A stretch of DNA of 64,000 nucleotides, from contig NZ_JACKTL010000041.1 in the NCBI RefSeq assembly GCF_025822245.1, forward strand, positions 1 through 64,000, given 5' to 3'. Source of the stretch: Mycolicibacterium hodleri (GTDB lineage Bacteria > Actinomycetota > Actinomycetes > Mycobacteriales > Mycobacteriaceae). A model generated the notes under the pieces. It saw only the letters and a program-made list of their open reading frames with translations, searched no databases and was not told where the DNA came from. Shown here piece after piece: positions 45,724 to 52,553 of the stretch (position 1 is its first letter; every line of letters starts with the position of its first letter). The translations under genes and the position numbers were made by a program.

Positions 45724-46051
45724 CAACCGGGCCATCTTCGAGTCACCCGACAAGGATCAGCTGGCGCGATATGCCGATAATCTGATGCACCGCGCCAACC
45801 TCGTCCGCACAGACGGATGGGATCAGTATCGGCACGTCTGGTCTTGCGGCGAAGTCATTGGCACCGCCCTGATCTTGGATGACGACGCCGAGCTCCAGCG
45901 CTGCGGTGAGACAACGATCTCCGCGCTGGAGCGGTGGGCATTCGATCTTTGGGGAATCACCGACGGCCAAGCCGACACCGATGCCGGATTGCCGCGGACG
46001 CGAGCATGGTTCGACTCCCTCCTTGCCGACATCCCACCCGCAGCGAGGTGA
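45716..46051 (+). CDS. Small AICE protein between tra and xis
   Basis: A 111-residue acidic helical protein beginning MSDNRAIFESPDKDQLARYADN. Its start overlaps the translocase stop by eight bases and the xis gene follows after four bases. Helices such as HVWSCGEVIGTALILDDDAEL and TTISALERWAFDLWG are evident. No domain is recognised. Its conserved place in the operon suggests a role in transfer or excision. Confidence 0.65.
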   Translation: MSDNRAIFESPDKDQLARYADNLMHRANLVRTDGWDQYRHVWSCGEVIGTALILDDDAELQRCGETTISALERWAFDLWGITDGQADTDAGLPRTRAWFDSLLADIPPAAR

Positions 46052-46055
46052 AGCG

Positions 46056-46292
46056 ATGGTCACTCACGGTCTCCGAGAAGCCCTGCTCACCACAGGCACG
46101 TTCCCGGAGCTGCTGACCGCAGAACAGGTGTCAGCACTGCTCGGCGTCTCGGCCGCGACGCTCAACCGCTGGGCGGCAATCCGCGAAACGACCGGCGAAC
46201 CGATCGGCCCGCCCTGCTACACCCTGTCAGAGCGGGTACGCCGCTGGGATGCAGCCGAAGTCCGGTCCTGGCTCAAGCAGGTGCGCCGGTAA
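46056..46292 (+). CDS. xis: Excisionase (Xis), HTH_17 type
   Basis: A 78-residue winged-helix protein with FPELLTAEQVSALLGVSAATLNRWAAI in the DNA-binding helices and ERVRRWDAAEVRSWLKQ at the C-terminus. Such proteins direct the integrase toward excision. The stop TAA 46290-46292 shares one base with the integrase ATG, so the two are tightly coupled, as xis and int are in AICEs. Because it is downstream of tra, its expression may follow derepression of the transfer operon. Confidence 0.85.
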   Translation: MVTHGLREALLTTGTFPELLTAEQVSALLGVSAATLNRWAAIRETTGEPIGPPCYTLSERVRRWDAAEVRSWLKQVRR

Positions 46293-47446
46293 TGGCCGGC
46301 AACACACCGCGCGGTATTCGGAAACGCCTCAACGCCACCGGGGAGCCCCGCTACCAAGTCCGCTACCTGATCCGCGACCCCGACGCCCCATCTGGCTGGG
46401 TCGAAACGTCAGCCACCTTTCCCACCCTGCGCGAAGCCAAGGTGTTCAAGTCCGAACGTGACAACGAAGCGGCCCTCGGCGCACGCCGGTTCGACCCTCG
46501 CCTGGGCCGCACACCGCTGCAACGGGTCTGGACGCAATTCTCGGAGTCCAAGAAGCCGGCAGTGTCGCCGAAGACCTGGAGCGGTTACGCCCAACACTGG
46601 GAACTGCGGATCGCACCACGGTTCGGGCACGTCCCCGTTGACGAAATCACTCGCGCCGACGTTCAGGCGTTCGTTGACGGCCTGACCGTCGGGCCGTGGG
46701 CGAAGGTTTCGACGCTGCGACTCCTTCGGTCGATTCTCGACGTTGCTCACCAGGACGGCCGAATCCACCGGAACCCCGCTACCGGCGTCTCGGCAGGCCG
46801 GATCCCCGAGCGGGAACGGCACCGATACCTCACCGCTCAGGAAGTCCAGACGCTTGCCACCGCGTGCGGCGACCAGGGCGATGTCGTGACCATCCTCGCT
46901 TACACCGGCCTGCGCTGGTCCGAACTCGTCGGCCTCCGGGTCAAGGACATCGACCTCGTCGCCCGCCGCCTCTACGTCCGGCGGGCAGCACCCGAAGTCG
47001 AAGGCTACATCGTCATCGGACCGCCCAAGACCCGCGCCGGCATCAGAACCGTGCCGCTCCCCCAAGTCGTCGTCGACATCCTCAAAACGCGGATCGGCGG
47101 GCGGGAACCCGACGACCCCGCCATCACCTCACCCAACGGCGCGATGCTGAGGTCGAACAACTGGCGCAGGCACACGCACTGGAACAAGGCCCTGAAGAAA
47201 ACCGACTTGGCTCCGCTGACCATCCACGATCTGCGCCATACCTATGCCAGCCTGGCCCGAAAATCCGGCGCAGACCTCAGATACGTCCAAAAGACAATGG
47301 GCCACTCCACACCGACCGTCACCGCGAACATCTACAGCGACCTCTATGCCGACGAACTCGACCAGGTTGCAACCAACCTCGATCAGCTCCACGCGAACGA
47401 GATTCACACACCGAAGACCGGACAAGAACCGGACAAAGAAAACTGA
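46292..47446 (+). CDS. int: Tyrosine integrase
   Basis: A 384-residue site-specific recombinase. An N-terminal arm-binding region (1-75) and a SAM-like core-binding domain (about 78-165) precede the catalytic domain. The catalytic set is complete: Arg208 (TGLRWSEL), Lys246 (PPKTRAG), His312 and Arg315 (IHDLRHTY), His338 (MGHST) and Tyr348 (ANIYSDLY). It lies 40 bases from the att repeat in tRNA-Phe, the usual position for an element integrated in a tRNA gene. Confidence 0.95.
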   Translation: MAGNTPRGIRKRLNATGEPRYQVRYLIRDPDAPSGWVETSATFPTLREAKVFKSERDNEAALGARRFDPRLGRTPLQRVWTQFSESKKPAVSPKTWSGYAQHWELRIAPRFGHVPVDEITRADVQAFVDGLTVGPWAKVSTLRLLRSILDVAHQDGRIHRNPATGVSAGRIPERERHRYLTAQEVQTLATACGDQGDVVTILAYTGLRWSELVGLRVKDIDLVARRLYVRRAAPEVEGYIVIGPPKTRAGIRTVPLPQVVVDILKTRIGGREPDDPAITSPNGAMLRSNNWRRHTHWNKALKKTDLAPLTIHDLRHTYASLARKSGADLRYVQKTMGHSTPTVTANIYSDLYADELDQVATNLDQLHANEIHTPKTGQEPDKEN

Positions 47447-47484
47447 CAACCGAGTGCAAGACCCGTGTCGATGCAGGTAAAGAA

Positions 47485-47561
47485 TGGTGGCCAGGGCCGG
47501 GATCGAACCGGCGACCTTCCGCTTTTCAGGCGGACGCTCGTACCAACTGAGCTACCTGGCC
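47485..47561 (-). tRNA. tRNA-Phe (GAA), integration target
   Basis: A complete cloverleaf reads on the minus strand: acceptor GGCCAGG pairing with CCTGGCC, anticodon loop CTGAAAA with GAA, and T-loop TTCGATC. CCA is encoded at 47487-47485. The 3' half is the attR copy supplied by the element, which rebuilds the gene. The 5' half is host DNA. It is the last of three tRNA genes on this strand. Confidence 0.95.
47487..47536. repeat. attR: 50-bp direct repeat within tRNA-Phe
   Basis: It is identical to 28339-28388 and spans from the anticodon stem to the discriminator of tRNA-Phe plus one base of CCA. The identity block ends at 47536, so strand exchange lies within these 50 bases, probably in the anticodon-loop region. 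Confidence 0.92.
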
Positions 47562-47592
47562 GGGACGGCACTGACTACCTTGCGTCGCCGTT

Positions 47593-47669
47593 TGGCGACC
47601 CTGACGGGACTCGAACCCGCGACCTCCGCCGTGACAGGGCGGCGCGCTAACCAACTGCGCCACAGGGCC
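47593..47669 (-). tRNA. tRNA-Asp (GTC)
   Basis: Minus-strand cloverleaf with acceptor GGCCCTG pairing CAGGGTC, anticodon loop CTGTCAC (GTC), T-loop TTCGAGT, discriminator G and encoded CCA. It lies between tRNA-Glu and tRNA-Phe, as in the M. tuberculosis gluT-aspT-pheU cluster. Confidence 0.95.
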
Positions 47670-47709
47670 TTGCTCTTCCTGCTGCTCCGACGTTACCGCC
47701 GTTGCGTCG

Positions 47710-47782
47710 TACCCCCAACGGGATTCGAACCCGTGCTACCGCCGTGAAAGGGCGGCGTCCTAGGCCGCTAAACGATGGGGGC
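47710..47782 (-). tRNA. tRNA-Glu (TTC)
   Basis: Minus-strand cloverleaf with acceptor GCCCCCA pairing TGGGGGT, anticodon loop CTTTCAC (TTC), T-loop TTCGAAT and discriminator A. CCA is not encoded. It is the first gene of the Glu-Asp-Phe cluster. Confidence 0.95.
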
Positions 47783-47804
47783 CAAAGCCGAATCTCTTCG
47801 GGGA

Positions 47805-47828
47805 CTCTCAACGCCGGAGCGTTGGGAG
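47805..47828. repeat. 10-bp hairpin in the tRNA-Glu leader
   Basis: Arms CTCTCAACGC and GCGTTGGGAG enclose CGGA, with one G-U pair. It lies between divergent tRNA-Glu and tRNA-Lys. A minus-strand -10-like TAAGCT (47841-47836) would put the hairpin at the 5' end of the tRNA precursor. The rest of 47783-47927 shows no gene. Confidence 0.4.
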
Positions 47829-47927
47829 CTTCGATAGCTTAGGGCACCGACCGCCAATTCCTCAAACGGGGTCACCGTCGCGCCCGCGGCGACCGCCTCG
47901 AGGCCGACAAGTATCCTGTGTCTCCAC

Positions 47928-48003
47928 GCCCCTATAGCTCAGTTGGTAGAGCTACGGACTTTTAATCCGCAGGTCCCAGGTTCGAGCCCTGGTGGGGGCA
48001 CCA
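47928..48003 (+). tRNA. tRNA-Lys (TTT)
   Basis: Plus-strand cloverleaf with acceptor GCCCCTA pairing TGGGGGC, anticodon loop CTTTTAA (TTT), T-loop TTCGAGC, discriminator A and encoded CCA at 48001-48003. A -10-like TATCCT lies at 47912-47917. It is divergent from the other three tRNAs, as lysT is in M. tuberculosis. Confidence 0.95.
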
Positions 48004-48062
48004 CCTATTCATTCGGTGCCAGGCAACCCGTCCTAAGGTCCCCGCCGACGGCCCAATCCGGT

Positions 48063-48068
48063 TACCCT
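48063..48068 (+). promoter_or_regulatory. -10 element for a leaderless lipoprotein transcript
   Basis: TACCCT fits TANNNT and ends seven bases before ATG 48076. No ribosome binding site is present. Confidence 0.45.
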
Positions 48069-48075
48069 TTCCGCC

Positions 48076-48582
48076 ATGAAGTCGGTGGCGACGTACGCGG
48101 CGGCGGTGATCGTTCTGATCTCCTGCGCGGCGTGCGGCCCCGCCCACGGCGCCTCCGGATCGTCGGTCGTCCGGCCCGCCACGTCCGCCTCGAACGTGCA
48201 GGACACCGACGTTCCCGAGACACTGAGCGCCGCCACCGCCGCAGCTCAGGCCAACATCGACCGCTTCACCTCCGGGGATTACGCCGCCGTCTGGGAGCAC
48301 ATGGAGTCCGACGTCCGGGCTGGAATCACCCAGCGAGACTTCGTCACGTTCTACGAAACGTGCAAGAAACCCGGCGCGCCCATCAGCGTCCGCGGGCTGC
48401 GCCTGGAGGCCGGCGTGGCAATAGTCGTCATGAAGATTCAAGGTGTGGAGAAGTCGCGCACCATGGTCTACGAGAACGGCACCTGGAACATGCAGGCGAC
48501 CGACGACTTCGCCTCGCGGCTCGGCGAGCCGCTCCCCCAACTCATCGCCGAGGAGACCGCCGCGGGGCTCTGCTCTCGGTGA
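48076..48582 (+). CDS. Putative secreted lipoprotein
   Basis: A 168-residue protein with a lipoprotein signal peptide: MKSVATYAAAVIVLISC, where LIS-C fits the lipobox and Cys17 would be lipidated. After a Ser/Thr-rich linker, the mature part (about 50-165) looks like an NTF2/SnoaL-like alpha-beta fold (AAAQANIDRFTSGDYAAVWEHM, SVRGLRLEAGVAIVVMKIQG, YENGTWNMQAT). Two further Cys (CKKPG and GLCSR) may form a disulfide. It is convergent with the MpaB-like gene. Function unknown. Confidence 0.7.
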   Translation: MKSVATYAAAVIVLISCAACGPAHGASGSSVVRPATSASNVQDTDVPETLSAATAAAQANIDRFTSGDYAAVWEHMESDVRAGITQRDFVTFYETCKKPGAPISVRGLRLEAGVAIVVMKIQGVEKSRTMVYENGTWNMQATDDFASRLGEPLPQLIAEETAAGLCSR

Positions 48583-48606
48583 GCGGCGCCCCTGGGAGAG
48601 ATCGGT

Positions 48607-49605
48607 TCACACCACCGGGCAGTAGTGCATCGGGTTGTCCCGCTCGTCGAGCGGCGGCAGGTTGCGCGCCGGCGTCTCCGGCAACGGCGCGTCGGCGGCA
48701 CTGCGGCCCGTGACGCGATCCCAGCCCGCCCGCGCCCGTGGATGCATGCGAGTCCGCTTGGGCAACACCGAGAATGCGACGTGGACCAACTGGCCGAGGC
48801 GACGATGGAGCCATTCGTCCCGGTCTGACCAGGTGTATCCCATCAGGTCCCTGACCGGTGGGTCGTACAGGCCGACGGTGAACCACACGAAGAACGGTGC
48901 CACCAGCCTTCGCTGCTGACGCCACATCCAGTCGGGCATCTTCTCGGCCCACGGCGGCTTGGGCAGGTCGCTGAGGTCGAGCACGGCCCGTGCGGCGTAG
49001 TTGTTCTCCAACACGTTGTGGCACATGTGATCCCAGTACGTCTGGAAGTCCTCCCACGACGTGGGTACCGGACGCATGCTCATTCCGTACATCCGGTACC
49101 ACTCGACGTGCTCGTCGAAGAGTTGGCGCTTCTCGGCCTCGGTGATGCCACCGCAGAGCCGCTCCGCGACGATCAGCGTCCCCACGAAGAAGGTGGAGTG
49201 CGCCCAGTAGAAGACCTCGGGATTCAGCGCGTGGTACCGACGCCCTTGGGCGTCAACGCCTTTGATGTCGGTGTGATACTCGCGCACCTCGGCACCCGTG
49301 CGGGGTGCCCGGTCGGTGTCGAAGACGACGCCGCCGATCGGGTACAGCGACCTCAGCAGCCGGGGCCAGCGTTCGCGGAAGAACGTCGAGTGCTCCTCGA
49401 CGGCGGCGCCGAGCTGGGGGTGCATGTTCTGCATCGACCCGGCCCACGGCCCCTGCAGCAGTCCCCGCCAGTCGCCGAAGTACTTCCACGTCAACGAGTC
49501 GGGGCCGAGCGGCACCGGTGGGGCGTCGTACCCGCCGGGCGACACCGGACAACCCGTGGCCTGTCCGCTGGTCACTGGACACGTCTCAGACGTATCTTGA
49601 GTCAC
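48607..49605 (-). CDS. MpaB-like oxygenase (DUF2236), Rv0826-like
   Basis: A 332-residue protein of the MpaB/latex-clearing oxygenase family. The typical heme-binding regions are seen as ADV-like EYHTDIKGVDAQGRRYHALNPE (in two parts around residue 120) and the EVFYWAHSTFF segment, plus the distal Arg region VVFDTDRAPRTGAEV. Family members are heme b enzymes acting on terpenoid or rubber chains. It takes the place of Rv0826 in M. tuberculosis. It is divergent from a TetR gene 67 bases away, which probably controls it. Confidence 0.82.
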   Translation of the reverse strand: MTQDTSETCPVTSGQATGCPVSPGGYDAPPVPLGPDSLTWKYFGDWRGLLQGPWAGSMQNMHPQLGAAVEEHSTFFRERWPRLLRSLYPIGGVVFDTDRAPRTGAEVREYHTDIKGVDAQGRRYHALNPEVFYWAHSTFFVGTLIVAERLCGGITEAEKRQLFDEHVEWYRMYGMSMRPVPTSWEDFQTYWDHMCHNVLENNYAARAVLDLSDLPKPPWAEKMPDWMWRQQRRLVAPFFVWFTVGLYDPPVRDLMGYTWSDRDEWLHRRLGQLVHVAFSVLPKRTRMHPRARAGWDRVTGRSAADAPLPETPARNLPPLDERDNPMHYCPVV

Positions 49606-49672
49606 TGGTGACCTTTCCTGGCGCCGGCGGAAATCTGACTACAAGCGTTGTCATAGTGAGTTTAGGAGCGAT

Positions 49673-50257
49673 GTGCCTTCCGGTCAACGACGGGGCCGCT
49701 GGTCCGGTGTCCCCCTGCAGGACCGGCAGTCACTCCGGCGCGACGAACTCATCGCCGCCGGCGTGGGCGTCCTCGGCGGCGAGGGTGGCGGTGCGCTCAC
49801 CGTGCGCGGCGTGTGCCGCGCCGCCGGCCTTACCGAGCGTTACTTCTACGAGAGCTTCGACGACCGTGACGACTTCGTCCGCGCGGTCTACGACTACGTG
49901 TGCAGCACCGCGATGACGGCGCTCACGTCGTCGACCACGCCGCGCGACGCCGTCGAGAGGTTCGTCGCGTTGATGGTCGACGACCCGATCCGGGGACGGG
50001 TGCTGCTGATCGCACCCGAACGCGAACCCGTGTTGGCCAAGTCCGGTGCGGAGTGGATGCCGAGCTTCATCGAATTGCTCCAGCACAAGCTGACGCGAAT
50101 CACCGACTCGGCGGTGCAGGCCATGGTCGCCACCGGACTGGTCGGCGCACTCACCGCACTGTTCACGGCCTATTTGAACGGCCGCCTCGAGGCCACCCGG
50201 GAGCAGTTCATCGACTATTGCGTCGACATGCTGCTCAGCCGGGCGTCAACCCACTAG
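49673..50257 (+). CDS. TetR-family regulator, Rv0825c-like
   Basis: A 194-residue TetR regulator. The helix-turn-helix is ELIAAGVGVLGGEGGGALTV then GVCRAAGLTERYFYESFDDRDDFVRAVY (about 25-70); the C-terminal domain is helical. GTG 49673 follows a TTTAGGAG; an ATG two bases upstream is out of frame. The intergenic region contains ACTACAA and TTGTCATAGT, an imperfect inverted repeat that may be a shared operator with the MpaB-like gene. Its stop abuts the convergent secreted-protein stop. Confidence 0.87.
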   Translation: MPSGQRRGRWSGVPLQDRQSLRRDELIAAGVGVLGGEGGGALTVRGVCRAAGLTERYFYESFDDRDDFVRAVYDYVCSTAMTALTSSTTPRDAVERFVALMVDDPIRGRVLLIAPEREPVLAKSGAEWMPSFIELLQHKLTRITDSAVQAMVATGLVGALTALFTAYLNGRLEATREQFIDYCVDMLLSRASTH

Positions 50258-50719
50258 CTACTCGCCGGGCGTGCCGGGTGACTGGCCGTCGCCGGCGAGC
50301 TCGTCGGTCGCGTCCTGCGCCGCCTGAGCCTGCGCCTGGGCCTTGGCCTCTTCCGCGTCCGCTGCCGACTTGGCCGCGCGACCCTCTTCACTGCCCAGCG
50401 ACGAGCCGGGCGTCGTGGCGGTGGCGTAGCCGCCGTTGCAGTTCAAGTAGAACTGCACGGTGTTCGACACGTGGGCGCCGTCGTTCGCGCTGGCGAATGG
50501 CGCGGTCTGCGACCGGTCGACGATGCAGTCGTCCTGGGCCAGGTGGTCACCGGTTCGGGCGGCCACGACGACCGTCTGGCCCGCATCGCTGGCGGCGGAG
50601 GACGCGTCCGAGTACGTCTGGCCCGCATAGGAGTCGGCCGAGGCAACCCCACCGCCGAGCAGCGCCGATACAGCCAGCGCACCGATGGCGCCTGAACCAA
50701 CAACGAGGAGCTTATTCAC
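50258..50719 (-). CDS. Secreted protein, tandem paralog 1
   Basis: A 153-residue exported protein. The signal peptide MNKLLVVGSGAIGALAVSALL ends in GVASADS, cleaved after ASA. The mature part has a PASTA-like segment (AGQTYSDASSAASDAGQTVVVAAR) and two Cys in DDCIV and LNCN that could pair. The C-terminal third is Ala/Gln/Glu-rich and likely disordered. It is clearly related to the protein encoded at 50844-51293, which lies upstream on the same strand. Function unknown. Confidence 0.75.
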   Translation of the reverse strand: MNKLLVVGSGAIGALAVSALLGGGVASADSYAGQTYSDASSAASDAGQTVVVAARTGDHLAQDDCIVDRSQTAPFASANDGAHVSNTVQFYLNCNGGYATATTPGSSLGSEEGRAAKSAADAEEAKAQAQAQAAQDATDELAGDGQSPGTPGE

Positions 50720-50843
50720 TTCTGGCCCTATCTGTCCGCGGAATCACAGCCTGCTCGCGGGGATATTACAGCTGCACGTGCTCCAGCGCAGCGTCTCCCG
50801 CGACCAAGGGGGGAGGTCGCAAATCCCTAGCTAGAAGGGGTGT

Positions 50844-51293
50844 TTACTCGCCGCCCGCGACGGCCAGTTGATCGTCCTCGGACTGCTGCGCCGCGGCCGC
50901 CTCTTGGGCCTCGCGCTGCTTCTTTGCTGCCAGGTCGGCCTGGTAGATCTTCTGCCCCTCCGGGCTCTGGAGCGAGAATCCGGGCCACTGGCCGGTGGAG
51001 TACTTGGCATAGCAGTTCAGGTTGACGTTCATCTTGCGGCTGGCCTGGTTGCCGAACCCGTCAATTCCCGAGGCTGGGGTCGCACTGGTGACGATGCAGT
51101 TGTCCCAATCCTTGCGATCCCCAACGGTCGACGCCACGACGGGCGACATGCCCTGCTGACTGAGAGCCGCCTTCGCGTCCGCATAGGTTTGCCCGACGAC
51201 TCCGTCATCGGCCGAGGCAATGCCTCCGCCGAGCGTGAACGCCACGGCGGCCGTGCCCAATGCGCCAACACCGGCAACCAAGATCTTGTTCAC
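50844..51293 (-). CDS. Secreted protein, tandem paralog 2
   Basis: A 149-residue exported protein with signal peptide VNKILVAGVGALGTAAVAFTL ending GIASADD. It shares with its neighbour the PASTA-like GQTYADAKAALSQQGMSPVVAS, the Cys pair DNCIV and LNCY, and an Ala/Gln-rich tail. GTG 51293 aligns exactly with the neighbour's ATG, so it is preferred over the longer frame. The 124-base gap to paralog 1 suggests separate or read-through transcription. Function unknown. Confidence 0.75.
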   Translation of the reverse strand: MNKILVAGVGALGTAAVAFTLGGGIASADDGVVGQTYADAKAALSQQGMSPVVASTVGDRKDWDNCIVTSATPASGIDGFGNQASRKMNVNLNCYAKYSTGQWPGFSLQSPEGQKIYQADLAAKKQREAQEAAAAQQSEDDQLAVAGGE

Positions 51294-51450
51294 GTCGGGT
51301 GACCTTTCGTCGTCAAGCGGGCGTGCAGCGGCCGATGTGGCGTTTGCCAGGGGGGATCGTTCTTCCGCGGATACTACCCTTGCCATCGGATTGCCTGTGA
51401 GTCCTCGGTGAGTCCTTGATAACGACGCGATGACACCTCGGACGGAGAAC

Positions 51451-51479
51451 TTGATGTCACCGGAGGACACAGATATATT
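51451..51479 (+). promoter_or_regulatory. SigA-type promoter of desA1
   Basis: TTGATG (51451-51456) and TATATT (51474-51479) are separated by 17 bases. They lie 38-66 bases before the desA1 ATG, and a GGAGGG Shine-Dalgarno follows. TGACA and TGTCA arms at 51431-51435 and 51455-51459 flank and overlap the -35 box and could be a regulator site. Confidence 0.65.
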
Positions 51480-51516
51480 GAGTGCAACCAACGGGTACAG
51501 ATAACTGGGAGGGTTC

Positions 51517-52524
51517 ATGTCGACCGAGTTGACCGACCTGCAGCTGCTGCACGAACTCGAGCCTGTGGTGGAGCAGAACATCAACCGCCACATGCGCATG
51601 CGCAAGGACTGGAACCCGCACGACTACATTCCGTGGTCCGACGGCAAGAACTTCTACGCACTCGGCGGCCAGGACTGGGATCCCGATCAGTCGAAGCTCT
51701 CAGAGGTCGCGCAGGTGTCGATGCTGCAGAACCTGCTGACCGAGGACAATCTGCCGTCCTACCACCGCGAGATCGCGATGAACTTCAGCATGGACGGCCC
51801 GTGGGGCTACTGGGTCAACCGGTGGACCGCCGAGGAGAACCGCCACGGCATCGCGCTGCGCGACTACCTCGTCGTCACCCGCGCGATCGACCCGTTGGAG
51901 CTCGAAGAGCTGCGCGTCGAGCAGGTCACGCGTGGCTTCAGCCCCGGCCAGGGACCCCAGGGCGAGATGTTCGCCGAGAGCCTCTTCGACTCGGTCATCT
52001 ACGTCACGTTCCAGGAATTGGCCACCCGCGTGTCGCACCGCAACACCGGCAAGGCGTGCAACGAGACGGTGGCCGACCAACTGCTGCAACGTGTTTCGGC
52101 CGACGAGAACCTGCACATGATCTTCTACCGCGACGTCAGCGCGGCGGGTCTGGACTTCGCCCCCAATCAGGCGATGAAGTCGCTGCACCGGGTGCTGCGC
52201 AACTTCAAGATGCCCGGATACACGGTGCCCGAGTTTCGCCGCAAGGCCGTCGTCATCGCCGTCGGCGGCGTCTACGACCCACGCATCCACCTCGACGACG
52301 TGGTGATGCCCGTCCTGAAGAAGTGGCGCATCTTCGAGCGCGAGGACTTCACCGGCGAGGCCGCCGAGATGCGGGACGACCTTGGCAAGCTCGTCGAAGA
52401 ACTCGAGGAGACCTGCCAGAAGTTCGAGGTCGCCAAGGAACGCCGCCTCGAACGCGAACGCAAGATGGCGGAGAAGAAGGAAATGAAGAACTTGTTGGTG
52501 ACGTCATCATCAGCGGCGTCCTAG
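51517..52524 (+). CDS. desA1: Acyl-ACP desaturase DesA1
   Basis: A 335-residue soluble diiron desaturase, similar in length to Rv0824c. The diiron ligands are visible in AEENRHGIAL (EExxH type) and SADENLHMIFYRD (DExxH), plus single Glu ligands such as in TFQELA. DesA1 introduces double bonds in long acyl-ACP chains for mycolic acid synthesis. The C-terminal helix is highly charged (AKERRLERERKMAEKKEMKN). It precedes dus closely; the two reading frames may overlap. Confidence 0.93.
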   Translation: MSTELTDLQLLHELEPVVEQNINRHMRMRKDWNPHDYIPWSDGKNFYALGGQDWDPDQSKLSEVAQVSMLQNLLTEDNLPSYHREIAMNFSMDGPWGYWVNRWTAEENRHGIALRDYLVVTRAIDPLELEELRVEQVTRGFSPGQGPQGEMFAESLFDSVIYVTFQELATRVSHRNTGKACNETVADQLLQRVSADENLHMIFYRDVSAAGLDFAPNQAMKSLHRVLRNFKMPGYTVPEFRRKAVVIAVGGVYDPRIHLDDVVMPVLKKWRIFEREDFTGEAAEMRDDLGKLVEELEETCQKFEVAKERRLERERKMAEKKEMKNLLVTSSSAAS

Positions 52525-52553
52525 CTCCAGCCCAGCCGTCGGCCCGACCTGCC

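Larger units (their letters stand above)
28389..47536. mobile_element. AICE-type integrative conjugative element in tRNA-Phe
   Basis: A 19,148-bp element is bounded by the 50-bp att repeats. Backbone genes are rep (28579), a Nudix Pif-like gene (42580), a GntR repressor (43087), transfer genes (43982-46051), xis (46056) and int (46292). This set, with a single FtsK-like translocase and an HUH Rep, is that of actinomycete integrative and conjugative elements such as pSAM2, which move as double-stranded DNA. Cargo at 30184-42266 is mainly defence-like. On excision int and rep would flank attP. The type III restriction genes have visibly lower GC than the host. Confidence 0.88.

Noticed and set aside
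47465..47747. Short open frames across the tRNA cluster
   Set aside because: They arise from the conserved tRNA sequences; the cloverleaf structures explain the region.
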